64,000 nucleotides of DNA from Hemerocallis citrina (taxonomy: Eukaryota; Streptophyta; Magnoliopsida; Asparagales; Asphodelaceae): contig CM030364.1 of assembly GCA_017893485.1 (NCBI GenBank), positions 246,711,818 to 246,775,817 of the forward strand. Reading direction: 5' to 3'. Position 1 is the first letter of the stretch. Each line of letters opens with the position of its first letter. A program made the position numbers and the translations under genes. This document shows positions 47,369 through 57,972 of the stretch, piece by piece. A model generated the notes under the pieces. That model worked only from the letters and a program-made list of their open reading frames with translations, was not told where the DNA came from and ran no database searches.

Positions 47369-48383
47369 TTACCCCCATTGCGGAGTGGCCTGTGTCACAC
47401 GGAACATCGGAATCGGATCCTCTTCTTGTTGTTGTGTCCCCTCAACTTGTATCTCAGCCTCTTCATCTTCTTCTTCGGACTCGTTTCTAGGACGACGTGG
47501 GGGTTTGTGGACAACTTTCTTCCTACGAACACCACGTGCACTTGTTCGATGAGTGGGAGTGGTTAGAATAGCATCTAAGGGTGCTCCCCTGCCCACAGCA
47601 ACAGCTTGTGCACAACATGACGCCAGCATCTCGCGTGCAAAGTCCTTCACCGGATCCGTGACGTTGCTCCTCAACACAGCAGCACATTTTTTAGCCATAG
47701 TCCAAGTCTGGCTCATCTACAAAACATGAGAAGTTGTAATATTAAATACAGTGAATGTATATGTATACCAAAACACTAGAAAAACTTTAAAAAATACAAC
47801 AAAACTTAAAAACTTACAATTGTACGAAGAGTCGATGCCTTCGGTTGGAACATAGGAAAATTCATCGAATATTGATCTGCTGGTTCGGTTGCTGGTCGAC
47901 GAATCGGGACTACCACACTTGCAGGAGTCTGCACTGTCGAAGATATATAGTGTTTCGTCATCCTCCCGTACCAGGCCATGCAATTCGCATGCACCTATCG
48001 ATCAAACGGAGGAATGTAACCAATGATTTCGTCGAACCGGTGCTTATTCCATCTCTCAACATATGTAGAAAAGCTTGCGACCCAATTATGTCCGGGTTGT
48101 CGATCCATTCCAGTAATAGAATGCATATCGGCATTGAACGGTTCGACAACATGAATCATTTGAAGGAGACCAAACTGACGTAGCACTCTATTCACATAGT
48201 AGAATTTAACTGTGCCAAAGTTGATTAGTGGTGCTTTAATTAACCACAGATCGCGCATGTACAAGCAAATAGGCAGTAGTCGAGCAACACGTGCCTCCGT
48301 GTAGGGCATCCACACGACGCAATCATCTGCCAACCTATCCAACTCATCATGGAAGTACGTCAGGCATCTGTTGGGGTTGGCCG
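47369..48383 (-). pseudogene. PMD gene, 3' part, truncated by an LTR
   Basis: The minus strand reads into the gene from the LTR junction: RCLTYFHDELDRLADDCVVW, then EARVARLLPICLYMRDLWL, INFGTVKFYYVNRVLRQFG and WNKHRFDEIIGYIPPFDR before a TAG (~47996). It continues VHANCMAWYGRMTKHYI to a donor at 47818. The last exon (47716-47369) reads MSQTWTMAKKCAAVLRSN and ends in an acidic/Gln-rich tail. The order, the in-frame TAG position and the final intron match the PMD gene at 2231-4484. The N-terminal PMD block is missing because the LTR at 48384 interrupts it. The gene belongs to MULE copy A. Confidence 0.82.
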
Positions 48384-49956
48384 TGTAATGCCCCGAATTC
48401 CAAACATAAACTGAATTCGAGATTCCACAGGATCTTTACACTTCTTTCGTACAATTTTACAAGGAATTTAAAACTTTTCACTTTACAACAGAGTTACATG
48501 AAAACTTTACACTTTACATTTTACAGCGGAAGCAAAATTACAATATTTATATAAAGGTACATCAACATTTGAATAATCTCTAAGCATCTGTTCCTCTTTA
48601 ATCTTTATCATGTCATTTACTCTGCATACAAAACTGTGGGTACGTCAGTTTATTCAACCGGCGAACATTATACACAGCCATCCTCTCTATGCCGGAAATA
48701 GTATAACTAATTTTCTATATTTAACAAACACAAACTTGTCACATATCAAACTAAAGGGAATACCCTATTGATGTCGGAGTTGTGATTGTGCACTTAGTCC
48801 TTAATGCAATTATTTATATTATATGACATTAATGCACACTTGTTCGGATTCTATGCATCCCATACTACATAGGTCCGAGGGCAAGCCTCTTAATCATTCT
48901 TCATCTTGTAGGGTTCAATCCCTCGTCATGACTTAATTACTACTGTAACTACGGTAAGTATCCTAGATGATCTATGAGTACAAGCTCATATACAGAAAAC
49001 CTGGAAGGGAATCCCACGCCATATCTTGACGCATCAAGCATGCATTCTGTGGCAATTCAGCCTCCTTCATGGCACACGATCCTCTTGCAGTCACCAAACA
49101 TCCCACAAGCGTCGCCAAGATCCCGATAATTCCGGAGTAGTGCCCATGCCATGTCCTGACGCATCAAGCATGCATTCTGTGGCTCACTCTCACATCGTAG
49201 ACTCGAGGCCCTCATACTTGTGTTTTTCTCTCACTTTCATCAACTCTTCACTATGTACTAATTCGTAATTTAATGAAATCATGAACAAAATCAATCTCTT
49301 AGAGTTAGCCCTCTCACTACTACCGGTCTTATTTCTTTCATTTCACAATGACTCAAACTGGTCTTTTCAATGTCAATAATCATAATTCATCACTTTTCAC
49401 TTGCCGGTGTGAGTTTTGGCTACACCCTAATTTTCAATTTCAATTCACAAATTCACATGTTTGAGTTGTCATACTCAATAACATTTCTCTTTTCCGATCA
49501 CATGATTTCTAAATTACTCATGAGTCAATAACCATACATGGAGTTCAATTATTCATCATGTATTTCATCAAATATTTATTTCCACATTAAAATCATATCA
49601 CCAATTATATGGTCAAAATGAATATTCACAACTCATTATTGTCACACTATTCTTCAATAAGAATAATTCACACAAACTTCACAATATATATTTTCTTTCT
49701 TTGTTATTTTTTTTCTTTTCTAGCACTTATTTCAATTCTTTTGCAAAACACATCTTTCACAAAAATATACAAGTGTAGAACCATAGTTCCAACTACACTT
49801 TTATTCCCAAAATATACTTTATTTCATCCCAATAACTCCCAATTTATTTTTCATAAATCACACATGTTTTTAGAATAATAATAGTATTTTTTTTTTCATA
49901 ATTTTTAGACATCAAAACCCATCAAAAAAATCATTTTTTCCACAAAGTAAAATTCT

Positions 49957-50035
49957 GGCCGAGACCAAGATTCGAACCAGCAACCAAAGAGAACCCAACC
50001 GCACACACTAGCCACTTGGCCACGTGTGCTCATCG
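49957..50035 (-). other. tRNA-like module in the LTR
   Basis: On the minus strand an A-box-like TGGCCAAGTGGC (50010-50021) precedes a B-box-like GGTTCGAATCTT (49968-49979) at roughly tRNA spacing. I could not build a convincing complete cloverleaf, so it is a tRNA relic or tRNA-derived module rather than a gene. Confidence 0.45.
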
Positions 50036-50114
50036 ATATAAAGAAGGATTGGAGAGTTATATACTCTCGGACTGAACTTGATTTAATTTTTAAACGCACA
50101 CAAAATAAAATGGT

Positions 50115-50205
50115 GTCATCCAGTATCGAACCAGCGATCCGTGGGACACAAGCCGCACACACTGTAGCATTAGAAGCCTCCTGACCACTTGAGCTATAGG
50201 CTTAA
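50115..50205 (-). other. Second tRNA-like module in the same LTR
   Basis: On the minus strand an A-box-like TAGCTCAAGTGGTCA (50182-50196) precedes a B-box-like GGTTCGATACTGG (50120-50132). Like the first module it contains 'gtgtgtgcgg' between the boxes. It lies ~110 bp from it in the same orientation. Confidence 0.45.
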
Positions 50206-51544
50206 GTTGTCTTGAATACAACTTATATTTTAATTAAATCAGTTCTCTGTTTAATAGAACATTTCGATGTTTCAAAAGCTCTCATTTGAGTTTTGCTTTT
50301 ACTAAATTTCCTGTAAATCTCCAGAATAATTATTCAAACAATATTTGATACTCCAGTAATTTAAAAATAATTTTTCCAGTAATTAAACACATATTTTTCA
50401 TACAATTAGTTTAAATTGTACGCTACTACCACCACATCTCATTTCGATATTTCTTATACAATTTAGCATTAATATTTTCTATATCAATTCCCTATTTATA
50501 TTCCCCTTTCAAACCCAAAAATATATTTTAAGTCATTCATTATAAACATTATCACAAAGGGTTCATCCAAGCACATAAGACAACACTTTCATCTACTAAC
50601 ATTTGCATTTAATTTTGATGCTAATAACGAATTTTACTTCAAGCATTCCATAGCTATAAATAATTCACACACAACTTAAGTTTGATGATGGAAATAACAT
50701 CCAATCTATTTAGCAACATTTCAATCAACTAATAAGCCATTTTTTCCATTTAAATGCGCTCTTATTAATCTTTTTCATGCATTATCATTTCAATTCAATC
50801 TTAACATGCTATCTAATTAGAAACATGGAAAATAACCCACCTTATTTGGAGAGAATAAAATTGCAACACCTCCTAAACACAAGAGTCCTTGCCAAAAGAG
50901 CGTTCCTCCTCCTCCTTGATGTGCACCACCGAGCCTCAAAAGATGCCAACCCGAGAGCTCCTTGATGATGATGCCGGCCTTCCCTTGGTGCAAACACACT
51001 CACACACAACTCTCAATCTTTTTATCTCACTTACTATACTACTAACAATTTGTATTTTCTACTATAGGTTTTGGAGAAATGAAGAGTACAAAAATAACTA
51101 GGCTAGGGGGGGGGGGTATTTATACTAAAATTTGGAGCAAATGAAGGGTTAGGATCAATCTAGGAGTTAAAAATAAAAGGCTAGGATTCAAGGGGAAGTT
51201 GTAGTAACCAACCATGATCAAATAACTACCACCCATAACTCCACTCATTTTTTTATTTTCCCTCCAATCCAAAACCGGCCTCCGAGTGTGCTTTTTGCAC
51301 GTGTACGTGCAATGCACGTGCATTCATTAGTTCTCCAATTAAAAAAAAGTTGTACATTATATTTTCTATAAAAATAATCTTATAAAAATATCCTACATTG
51401 CAAGTTGTATTTAAAAGAGAAATAACTCATGGGCTTTAATTAATGGGCCAAATAATAGTTTTACAAAAATAAATTAGATTTGGGCTAAAAAGAAAGGCTT
51501 ATGTTTATTTGAAGAAAAATGGGCCTTTATAAAAATAATTAGAG

Positions 51545-51561
51545 AACACATATACATATAC

Positions 51562-51632
<71 letters not shown>
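51545..51632. repeat. (CATATA)n/(TA)n/(CA)n microsatellite
   Basis: A compound simple repeat: 'acatatacatatac', then ~50 bp of TA, then 'acacacacacacac'. Confidence 0.95.
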
Positions 51633-51740
51633 TCATCCATAATGAAAATAATTATAAGATTTCAAACTACAAAAATTGCACGTGCACACTACGTGCAAAA
51701 AAAATTAATAATTTTCATAAATGAAAATCAGGGTATTACA

Positions 51741-52040
51741 ACACTCCCTCCTTAGAATAGCTCTGTCCCCGGAACTATAGCCAAAAGCAAGAACAAAACA
51801 CTCCCAACAAGCACAAGAAAATACAAAATACAAATCAAGTAAAAAGCTCAGGATAATCCTTCAACATCCTCTCCTCAGACTCCCAAGTAGCCTCTTCAAC
51901 CAAATGGTTCCTCCAGATTACCTTGACCATCGGTATCGTCTTATTCCTCAAGACTTTCTCTCGACGATCAACAATCTCGACAGGAGACTCGATGTAGTTA
52001 AGATCCAAATGCAAACCTTCCGGCACTTCAGGCAAATGAA
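51741..52040 (-). pseudogene. 3' end of pol (chromodomain region) and polypurine tract, truncated
   Basis: The minus strand, from ~52040 downward, reads LHLPEVPEGLHLDLNYIESP, then EIVDRREKVLRNKTIPMVKV and IWRNHLVEEATWESEERML, ending KDYPELFT at 51835. This is the chromodomain-like C-terminus of Tekay/Del-type Ty3 integrase. It matches the complete element at 57973-58180 closely. Upstream of ~52040 the similarity stops, so everything from the rest of pol to the 5' LTR is missing. The polypurine tract lies at 51741-51760. Confidence 0.85.
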
Positions 52041-52145
52041 GTGCCGGAAAGATAGAGTATGCCAGGGAACTCTCCAATAGGAGTATGCCACCTAAGGTAG
52101 TGAAGAGAATGATAGTGAAATTGGTAGTGGCTAAAGCATTACTCT
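52041..52145. other. Filler-like junction between the truncated element and MULE copy B
   Basis: About 105 bp matching neither flank. It contains a short direct repeat ('gagtatgcca' near 52055 and 52082), the style of DNA left by end-joining with template switching. Confidence 0.55.
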
Positions 52146-54983
52146 ATGTTTAATAGATTTTATGTAAAATGACTGAAATACCCTTCCTCCACTAGTCAAG
52201 CTTATTCTTCTTACTTTTATAAACTCAATCTACTACGAAACTAATTGGAACACATCAACACTTCTCAATTTGTCTTCAGTTTTCTTATTAAATGGACAAA
52301 TTTACAGTACATTTTTGTAATTTCATCTTCATAATCATGTTTTCTATCTAGATTCACTTCTAATCTTGTAAATTTAAAATACACGTAGTTTGAAGCAACT
52401 TTTAGGAGTAAATAAGAAAGAAACTCTTATTGTTAGGGGCATATATGAAAATACACATTTTAAAGAGTGTATATGATACTAGCATATTTGTTAGGAGTGT
52501 ACGTGTTAAAAACCCTTTATTTATTTTGATAATCACTTTTTCCGAATAAATTAGCCCAATTTCAGAGACTGTAGCTTTTTTGAAAAGGCCCACCACAGAT
52601 TAACGACAAACTTGCTATCTTCCCCAGTTAACCTTGAACTTTTTCCCAAACTATCCCACTTTTTGAAAGTTTTTCCCAAACTGCCATACTTTTTTTTTAA
52701 ATTCTCAATCTGCCTCACTCGCTTTCTGAAAAAGCGAGTGTAATTAATATCTCATCGCGGCTTTTGATTTTCAAAAGCCTACACTCGCTTTCTGAAAAAC
52801 TGAGAAGGTTCTAACCACACTCGCTTTTTCGAAAAGCGAGTGTCGATTGCGTCTTTTTAGGCTTCAGATCTCAATTTGGATCTCACTCCCTCCTTTTTTA
52901 CTCTTGCTTATCTCCCTTATTACTCTCTCCTTAACTCCGAAACCCAAAACCCTATCTTCCCAAAATTGACCTCCTACCAACAAAATCTCCTCTAAATCTA
53001 AATATATATTCACTTAATTTTTCCCAACCCTATCACCTTCCACTCTCAAATTAAACCCTAAACCCATATTCTGAAAGATCCATATTTTGGAATTTTGATA
53101 AACTTGAAGAGGATAGCAACTTCAACTCTTCCACCCAACATCTACGACTCTATCCTTCCGAATAAGCTTGTGAAGGTATGATGCATATTGGCCTATTATT
53201 TTGTACATTTTTATAGGTTTTGTTTGTGGGTAGATAATAACTTGTATATTCGTATAAATATACGTAGGTATGGATTACGATATTCCTATTTGGTTATACT
53301 TTGGTGGTGAAATAATTCGTGATCCAAAGATAGGTTGTTGTTATAGTGCCGTTGATCCTGAAATAGTTTGGGCACCTCGTACCATTACATTAACAGAATT
53401 AGTTGAGAAAATTTATAAAGTTACTAATTGGGATAGGGATCAATGGAATGTGAAAATTTTAGTTCGTTATGCAGCAGGAAGAGGAGATGGTAAGTATCTT
53501 ATGACAGTGCCCGTATCTACTGATAATACTATGAAGTCAATGATTGCCAGGACACTTGATCACAATTGTACTTGGTCTGCATTAGAGTTATATATTCAGC
53601 AAATTCAAATTATGAATGCTCAGCCACATGATAATCTTAGTTCAAGCTTCGTACGAGAAGTACCGACACAGCAGATGAGGTCTAATCCCGTTCAAACTTC
53701 ACAAGCAATCTCACTGTCCCCACAAGAAGATACCTTCACAAATACAACAAACCCGGATTCTATAGATGTTGAGTTGCTACGCCAACCTAGTCCGGTTCAT
53801 GATTATGTTCCAAATGACACTTTATTTGAATTATTTCAAAATGCTACCATTAACAACGACCTATTAGACGATGATGAAGAAGAGGAAGAAAAAGACGATG
53901 AAGTTGATGAGAGTGCAGAAAATGATGATGGGGATGAAGATGATGAATATGCAAATGTAAATCCTACGAACAACAGTGCTAATGAAGTGAGAGCTACTGA
54001 TAGCTATGCCAATGTTAATGCTCATGTTACCGAGGAGATGCCATAAGGTGCTAGAGTACATCAAGTTCCACAAGAGTTTTTGGTTCATCCAATGTAGACG
54101 AATTGTACATTAGACAGGAGTTTGTAAGTAAAGAGTCGATTCAACAGGCTGTGAAGCTGTATTCTATCAAGAAACATCATGAATTCGTCACATTGAAATG
54201 TTCACTGACACTGTACACTGTTAAATGTAAATTGACACCTAGAAAACGTACAATTAAGGAAATGGTGAAAAGTCCCCCAGTAGTAAGTGATGGTGGCTAC
54301 CCTTGGATATTACGAGCAATTGTTCCAAAAGACGGGACAAATTTCGTGGTGAAGAATATAGTTGGGCCTTATACTTGTACGAATCCCACGTTGAATCAGG
54401 ACCACTATAAAGTTGATTCTAACATTGTTTGCAATTTGATTGTGAGTGTGGTGAAGTCTGAGATAGGTTTAACACCACGGGCCATTATTGAGATAGTGAA
54501 AGTACAATATAATTATCAGATTTCATATAAAAAAGATTGGATTGCAAAACAAAAGGCAATTAAGAGGTTGTTCGGTACCTTCGAAGAAGCATACACGAAG
54601 TTGCATGTTCTTCTATCAGCAATACAAGCAGCAAATCCAGGAACCATTGTCCACTGGGATAAATATTAGTCTAGTCCTGCTGAGGAAACATTTAAGGGAG
54701 TATTTTGGGCATTTGGTCCTTCGACTGAAGGTTTCACGTCTTGCAGACCTGTTATTAGTGTTGACGGAACTCACTTGTACGGTAAGTACAAGGGCTGTTT
54801 GTTAATTGTTGATTCTCCATATGCGAATGATAGCTTATTTCCCTTTGCATTTGCATTTGCATTTGTTAATGGAGAGAGTATAAATACATGGACATGGTTC
54901 ATGAGTTGCATTCGGTATTTTGTCACCGATCGTACTGAGTTGTGTGTTATATCTGATCGTCATGCTGGTATTTTGTCTACTAT
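52146..54983. mobile_element. MuDR-type MULE, copy B, 5' part, cut by a Ty3 element
   Basis: Near-identical to 43070-46013 by eye, with small indels, including ~480 bp outside the MULE terminus. Subterminal palindromes lie at 52709-52845. The transposase runs to 54983, where the LTR of the complete Ty3 element begins. The flank ACTAT (54979-54983) is the expected 5-bp target copy. The rest of copy B should lie beyond the right edge of the window. Confidence 0.85.
53270..54983 (+). pseudogene. MuDR-type MULE transposase, copy B, 5' part
   Basis: Start MDYDIPIWLYFGGEIIRD. It has the same PB1-like, acidic and zinc finger regions as copy A. The segment CTNPTLNQDHYKVDSNIVC (near 54380-54430) is uninterrupted here, whereas copy A carries an 89-nt insertion at this point. 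The frame is intact through YQISYKKDWIAKQKAI, where copy A has a stop and an extra base. Defects are TAA at 54044-54046, the one-base deletion near 54077 shared with copy A, and TAG at 54667. The catalytic segment VISVDGTHLYGKYK and CVISDRHAGIL are present. The LTR then interrupts the gene right after the second catalytic Asp region. Confidence 0.88.
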
Positions 54984-56337
54984 TGTAACACCCCGAATTC
55001 CAAAATACAACTGAATTCGAGATTCCACAGGATCTTTACACTTCTTCCGTACAATTTTACAAGGAAATTAAAAACTTTTCACTTTACATCAGAGTTATAT
55101 GGAATCTTTACACTTTACATTTTACAGCGGAAGCAATTTACGATATTTATATAAAAGTACAACAATATTTGAATAATCTCTAAGCATCAGTTCTCCTTTA
55201 ATCTTTATCAGGCCATTTGCCCTGCATACAAAACTGTGGGTACGTCAGTTTATTCAACCGACGAAAATTATACACGGCCATTCTCTCTATGCCAGAAACA
55301 GTATAACGATTCTCATTTCTTAACAAAATCACAAACTTGTTCACAAAACAAAGCTAAAGGGACTATCCTATTGATGTCGTGTCGTGCTGTGCACTTAGTC
55401 CTTAATGCAGTTGTTATGTTATATGACACTAATGTGCACTTGTTCGGATTCTATGCATTCCATACTACATAGGTCCGAGGGCAAGCCCTTAATCGTACTT
55501 TATCTTATAGGGTTCAATCCCTCGCCATGACTTAAACTACTACGGTAACTACGGTAAGTATCCTAGATGTTCTATGATCTACGAGCCTATGTCCAGGCAG
55601 TCTAGAGGGGAATCCCACGCACTGACATGACGCATCAAGCAGGCAGACTATGGACAATTCAGCCTCCGCCATGGAACAATGGCACCACCCATAGCCACCA
55701 AAACACCCCACAAGCGTCGCCACCGGGACGATAATTCTGGAGTAGTGCTCGCACCATGTCATGACGCATCAAGCAGGCAGTCTGTGAATCACTCTCACAC
55801 CGCCAATCCGATGGCCCTCATACTCATATTTTTCTCTTACTTTCATCACATCTTCACTATATATCCAGTCCTTAGTTTATTAGAATCATGAACAAAAATC
55901 AATTCTCTATAGTTAGCCTTTCCACTATACCGGTCTTAATTCTTTATTCAACATGACCCAAATCTTGGTCTCTTCATTTCAAATTTCATTTCAATTCATT
56001 TCTTTCTAATGCCGGTATGAGGCTTAGCTACACTCTAGTTCTCAATTTCAATTCACAATTACACAAGAATTGAGTCTTTCAAGCTCATAAGTTCATTTTT
56101 CATGATCACATCAGATTTTCCTTGTCATGTTCATAGTATTCATAATCGTAAAACTTTTCATAAATTCAGCAGGATAATTCACTTCAATTCATATGCAATT
56201 TCATGCAAAGGTAAATAAAATTCACTTTTCTAATCCGTCACATCCAATCTTCATTCCATTACCAAATCTCTTTCAAGCAGTATATATATATTTATTTTTG
56301 TCACGGGACAGAAATTAAAATCTAAGACGTCAAAATA

Positions 56338-56580
56338 ATCTGGACAGTCGACTCAAAACATAGCCAGTCGACTGTTTAGCAAAAGAAAAATATTCAAGAA
56401 AATGGTCGGGATAGTCGACTGCTAAACATGACCAGTCGGCTGTTCTGAAAATATTTAAAACTCGAAAAGGATCAGGACAGTCGACTGTTACTCAGACCAG
56501 TCGGCTGTTCTGCAGTGTTTTGAACTCGAAGGATTTAATAATCAGGTCAGTCGACTACTACATCTATTCGGTCGACTGAT
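56338..56580. repeat. CAGTCGACTG-type tandem motifs in the LTR
   Basis: Roughly four units of ~65-80 bp. Each has a pair of near-palindromes of type CAGTCGACTG or CAGTCGGCTG spaced ~17-20 bp apart ('ggacagtcgact' ... 'ccagtcgactgtt'). They lie upstream of the TATA box on the plus strand, which is downstream in the sense direction. The function is unknown. Confidence 0.7.
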
Positions 56581-57300
56581 CAGTATTAAAATTTGAAATA
56601 ATGGAAACGTTTCTTCTTTCCTTTCGATCAGTACACAACATTTTAGTTTAACTACAATATGTTCGTTTATCAACATGAACTTGCAACTTTATTTGACAAC
56701 CATTACCACAAGCATGGTTTACTAATTAACGTAGGGATTCTTACGACTAGTATTTTCCACACAACCACGACTTCTAAAAAAAAGGTATTTTTCCCATAAT
56801 CATTATTTTTCTACAGAGATAAACATTTATTCCAATTTAGCATGCTAGATTAAAGTAAAAAAAAAAAAAAAACATAACATTAATCATATCATTCCATTAA
56901 GTTCACCCATTCATTTCATACAATTTCACTTGTGTTCCATTCTTACTTTAATCATGGTATAATCAAAGAGCAAAATAATGACATTCATTTATTCTTGCAC
57001 ACTTAGCACACAACCTAACATGTTATCTAAAGTAGAAGTCATGAGAAACACCCACCTTTTTGAAGAAACACGAATAGAAAGCTTTTAGAAAATCCTTTAG
57101 AATGCACGAAAGATCCTTCTCCTCCTAGGTGTAGCAAAACCGAGCCTCTCCTAGTGTGATTTCCGACCTTCTTTGGATGAACACTCACACTAGAATCTAC
57201 TCAATCTTTTTCTCCCCAAAATTCTCAATCTTTTTTCACTCTAATTCTTTTCTCTCTTTAATAAATTTTCTAATGTACTAAGATGAGAAGAAACTATGGG

Positions 57301-57310
57301 GTATTTATAC
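57301..57310 (-). promoter_or_regulatory. TATA box of the Ty3 LTR
   Basis: The minus strand has GTATAAATAC followed by 'cccatagtttcttctc'. The same motif occurs at the equivalent place in the LTR at 48384-51740. Confidence 0.5.
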
Positions 57311-57882
57311 TTAATTTTGGGTGGATTGAATGGCTAGGATTTGATCAACTAGTTAGGGATTAAAGGCTAGGATGAGTTTGGAAGTTGCCATAACCACCCA
57401 AGACTTGAGAAACTACCTCACCACTACTCCCATCTCTCCCTCTCTCTTAGATCCATTCCGGCCTAAAAAAAGTGTGCAATGCACATCATATTGCATGCAC
57501 GTGCTACCCTAGTGTCCCCCATTCTTAAGTTGTTCATGCACTAATTTATTAATTGTCTATCATTGAGACTACACTACAAGTCACCATAATTAAAAGAGGA
57601 ATGAACTAAATGAGTTTACTATTTGGGCCAAAAATCATGGGCCCAAGGAGAAATACCTAAAATAACTATAATGGGCTAGAATTTGGCCTAGGATGTTATT
57701 TAGGCTTTAAAATAACTCTTGTAGGAAACAAAGAGAATAATCAGTATATTAGGCTATGAAGAAAAATATTGGACTCTAGAAAAACATATAAAATTATGTA
57801 TGCAAAAATACATACGGTCTCAATTTCTCATAGAAAGAAATATATACGAAAATATATATACATAATAGATCGGGATGTTACA

Positions 57883-57898
57883 ACACTCCCTCCTTAGA
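57883..57898 (-). other. Polypurine tract
   Basis: The minus strand reads CTAAGGAGGGAGTGT directly before the 3' LTR (TGTAACATCC). The identical tract precedes the LTR ending at 51740. Confidence 0.85.
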
Positions 57899-57972
57899 AT
57901 AGTTCCGTCCCCGGAACTACACTTAAAGGGTGAGGAAAACAGAAATACAACAAGAGGAAAGAAAAATACAAA

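Larger units (their letters stand above)
43070..48383. mobile_element. MuDR-type MULE, copy A, with transposase and PMD gene; right end missing
   Basis: The terminal region begins near 43550 ('ccaaactatcccactttttg'), comparable to the end of the deleted MULE at 26580. It is followed by CACTCGCTTTC...AGCGAGTG palindromes (43628-43785). A plus-strand MuDR-type transposase (44208-46964) faces a minus-strand PMD gene (47369-48383). The PMD gene is cut at 48383/48384 by an LTR. The N-terminal part of the PMD gene and the right terminus are absent here. Positions 43070-43550 are flanking DNA shared with copy B. Confidence 0.75.
48384..51740 (-). mobile_element. LTR (3.36 kb) of a truncated Tekay-like Ty3 element, inserted in the PMD gene
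   Basis: Begins TGTAATGCCCCG and ends GGGTATTACA, followed by a polypurine tract on the minus strand (complement of 51741-51760), so this is the 3' LTR of a minus-strand element. A TATA-like box AGTATAAATACC lies at 51117-51126 (minus), next to a poly-G run at 51108-51116. A (TA)n-(CA)n tract is at 51545-51632. Subrepeats with 'gacgcatcaagcatgcattc' occur near 49029 and 49159. Two tRNA-like modules are annotated separately. The left flank is GGCCG, and its partner is lost with the rest of the element. Confidence 0.85.
54984..57882 (-). repeat. 3' LTR (left), 2.9 kb
   Basis: The plus strand starts TGTAACACCCCG and ends CGGGATGTTACA. The sense (minus) LTR thus begins TGTAACATCCCG. TATA box GTATAAATAC at 57301-57310 (minus). 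Subrepeats 'gacgcatcaagcaggcag' lie at 55628 and 55759. A tandem block with CAGTCGACTG motifs is at 56338-56580. Confidence 0.93.

Noticed and set aside
55532..55891. Paired ORFs in the LTR (also near 63610-63969)
   Set aside because: Non-coding LTR subrepeat; conserved only because the LTRs are copies of each other.
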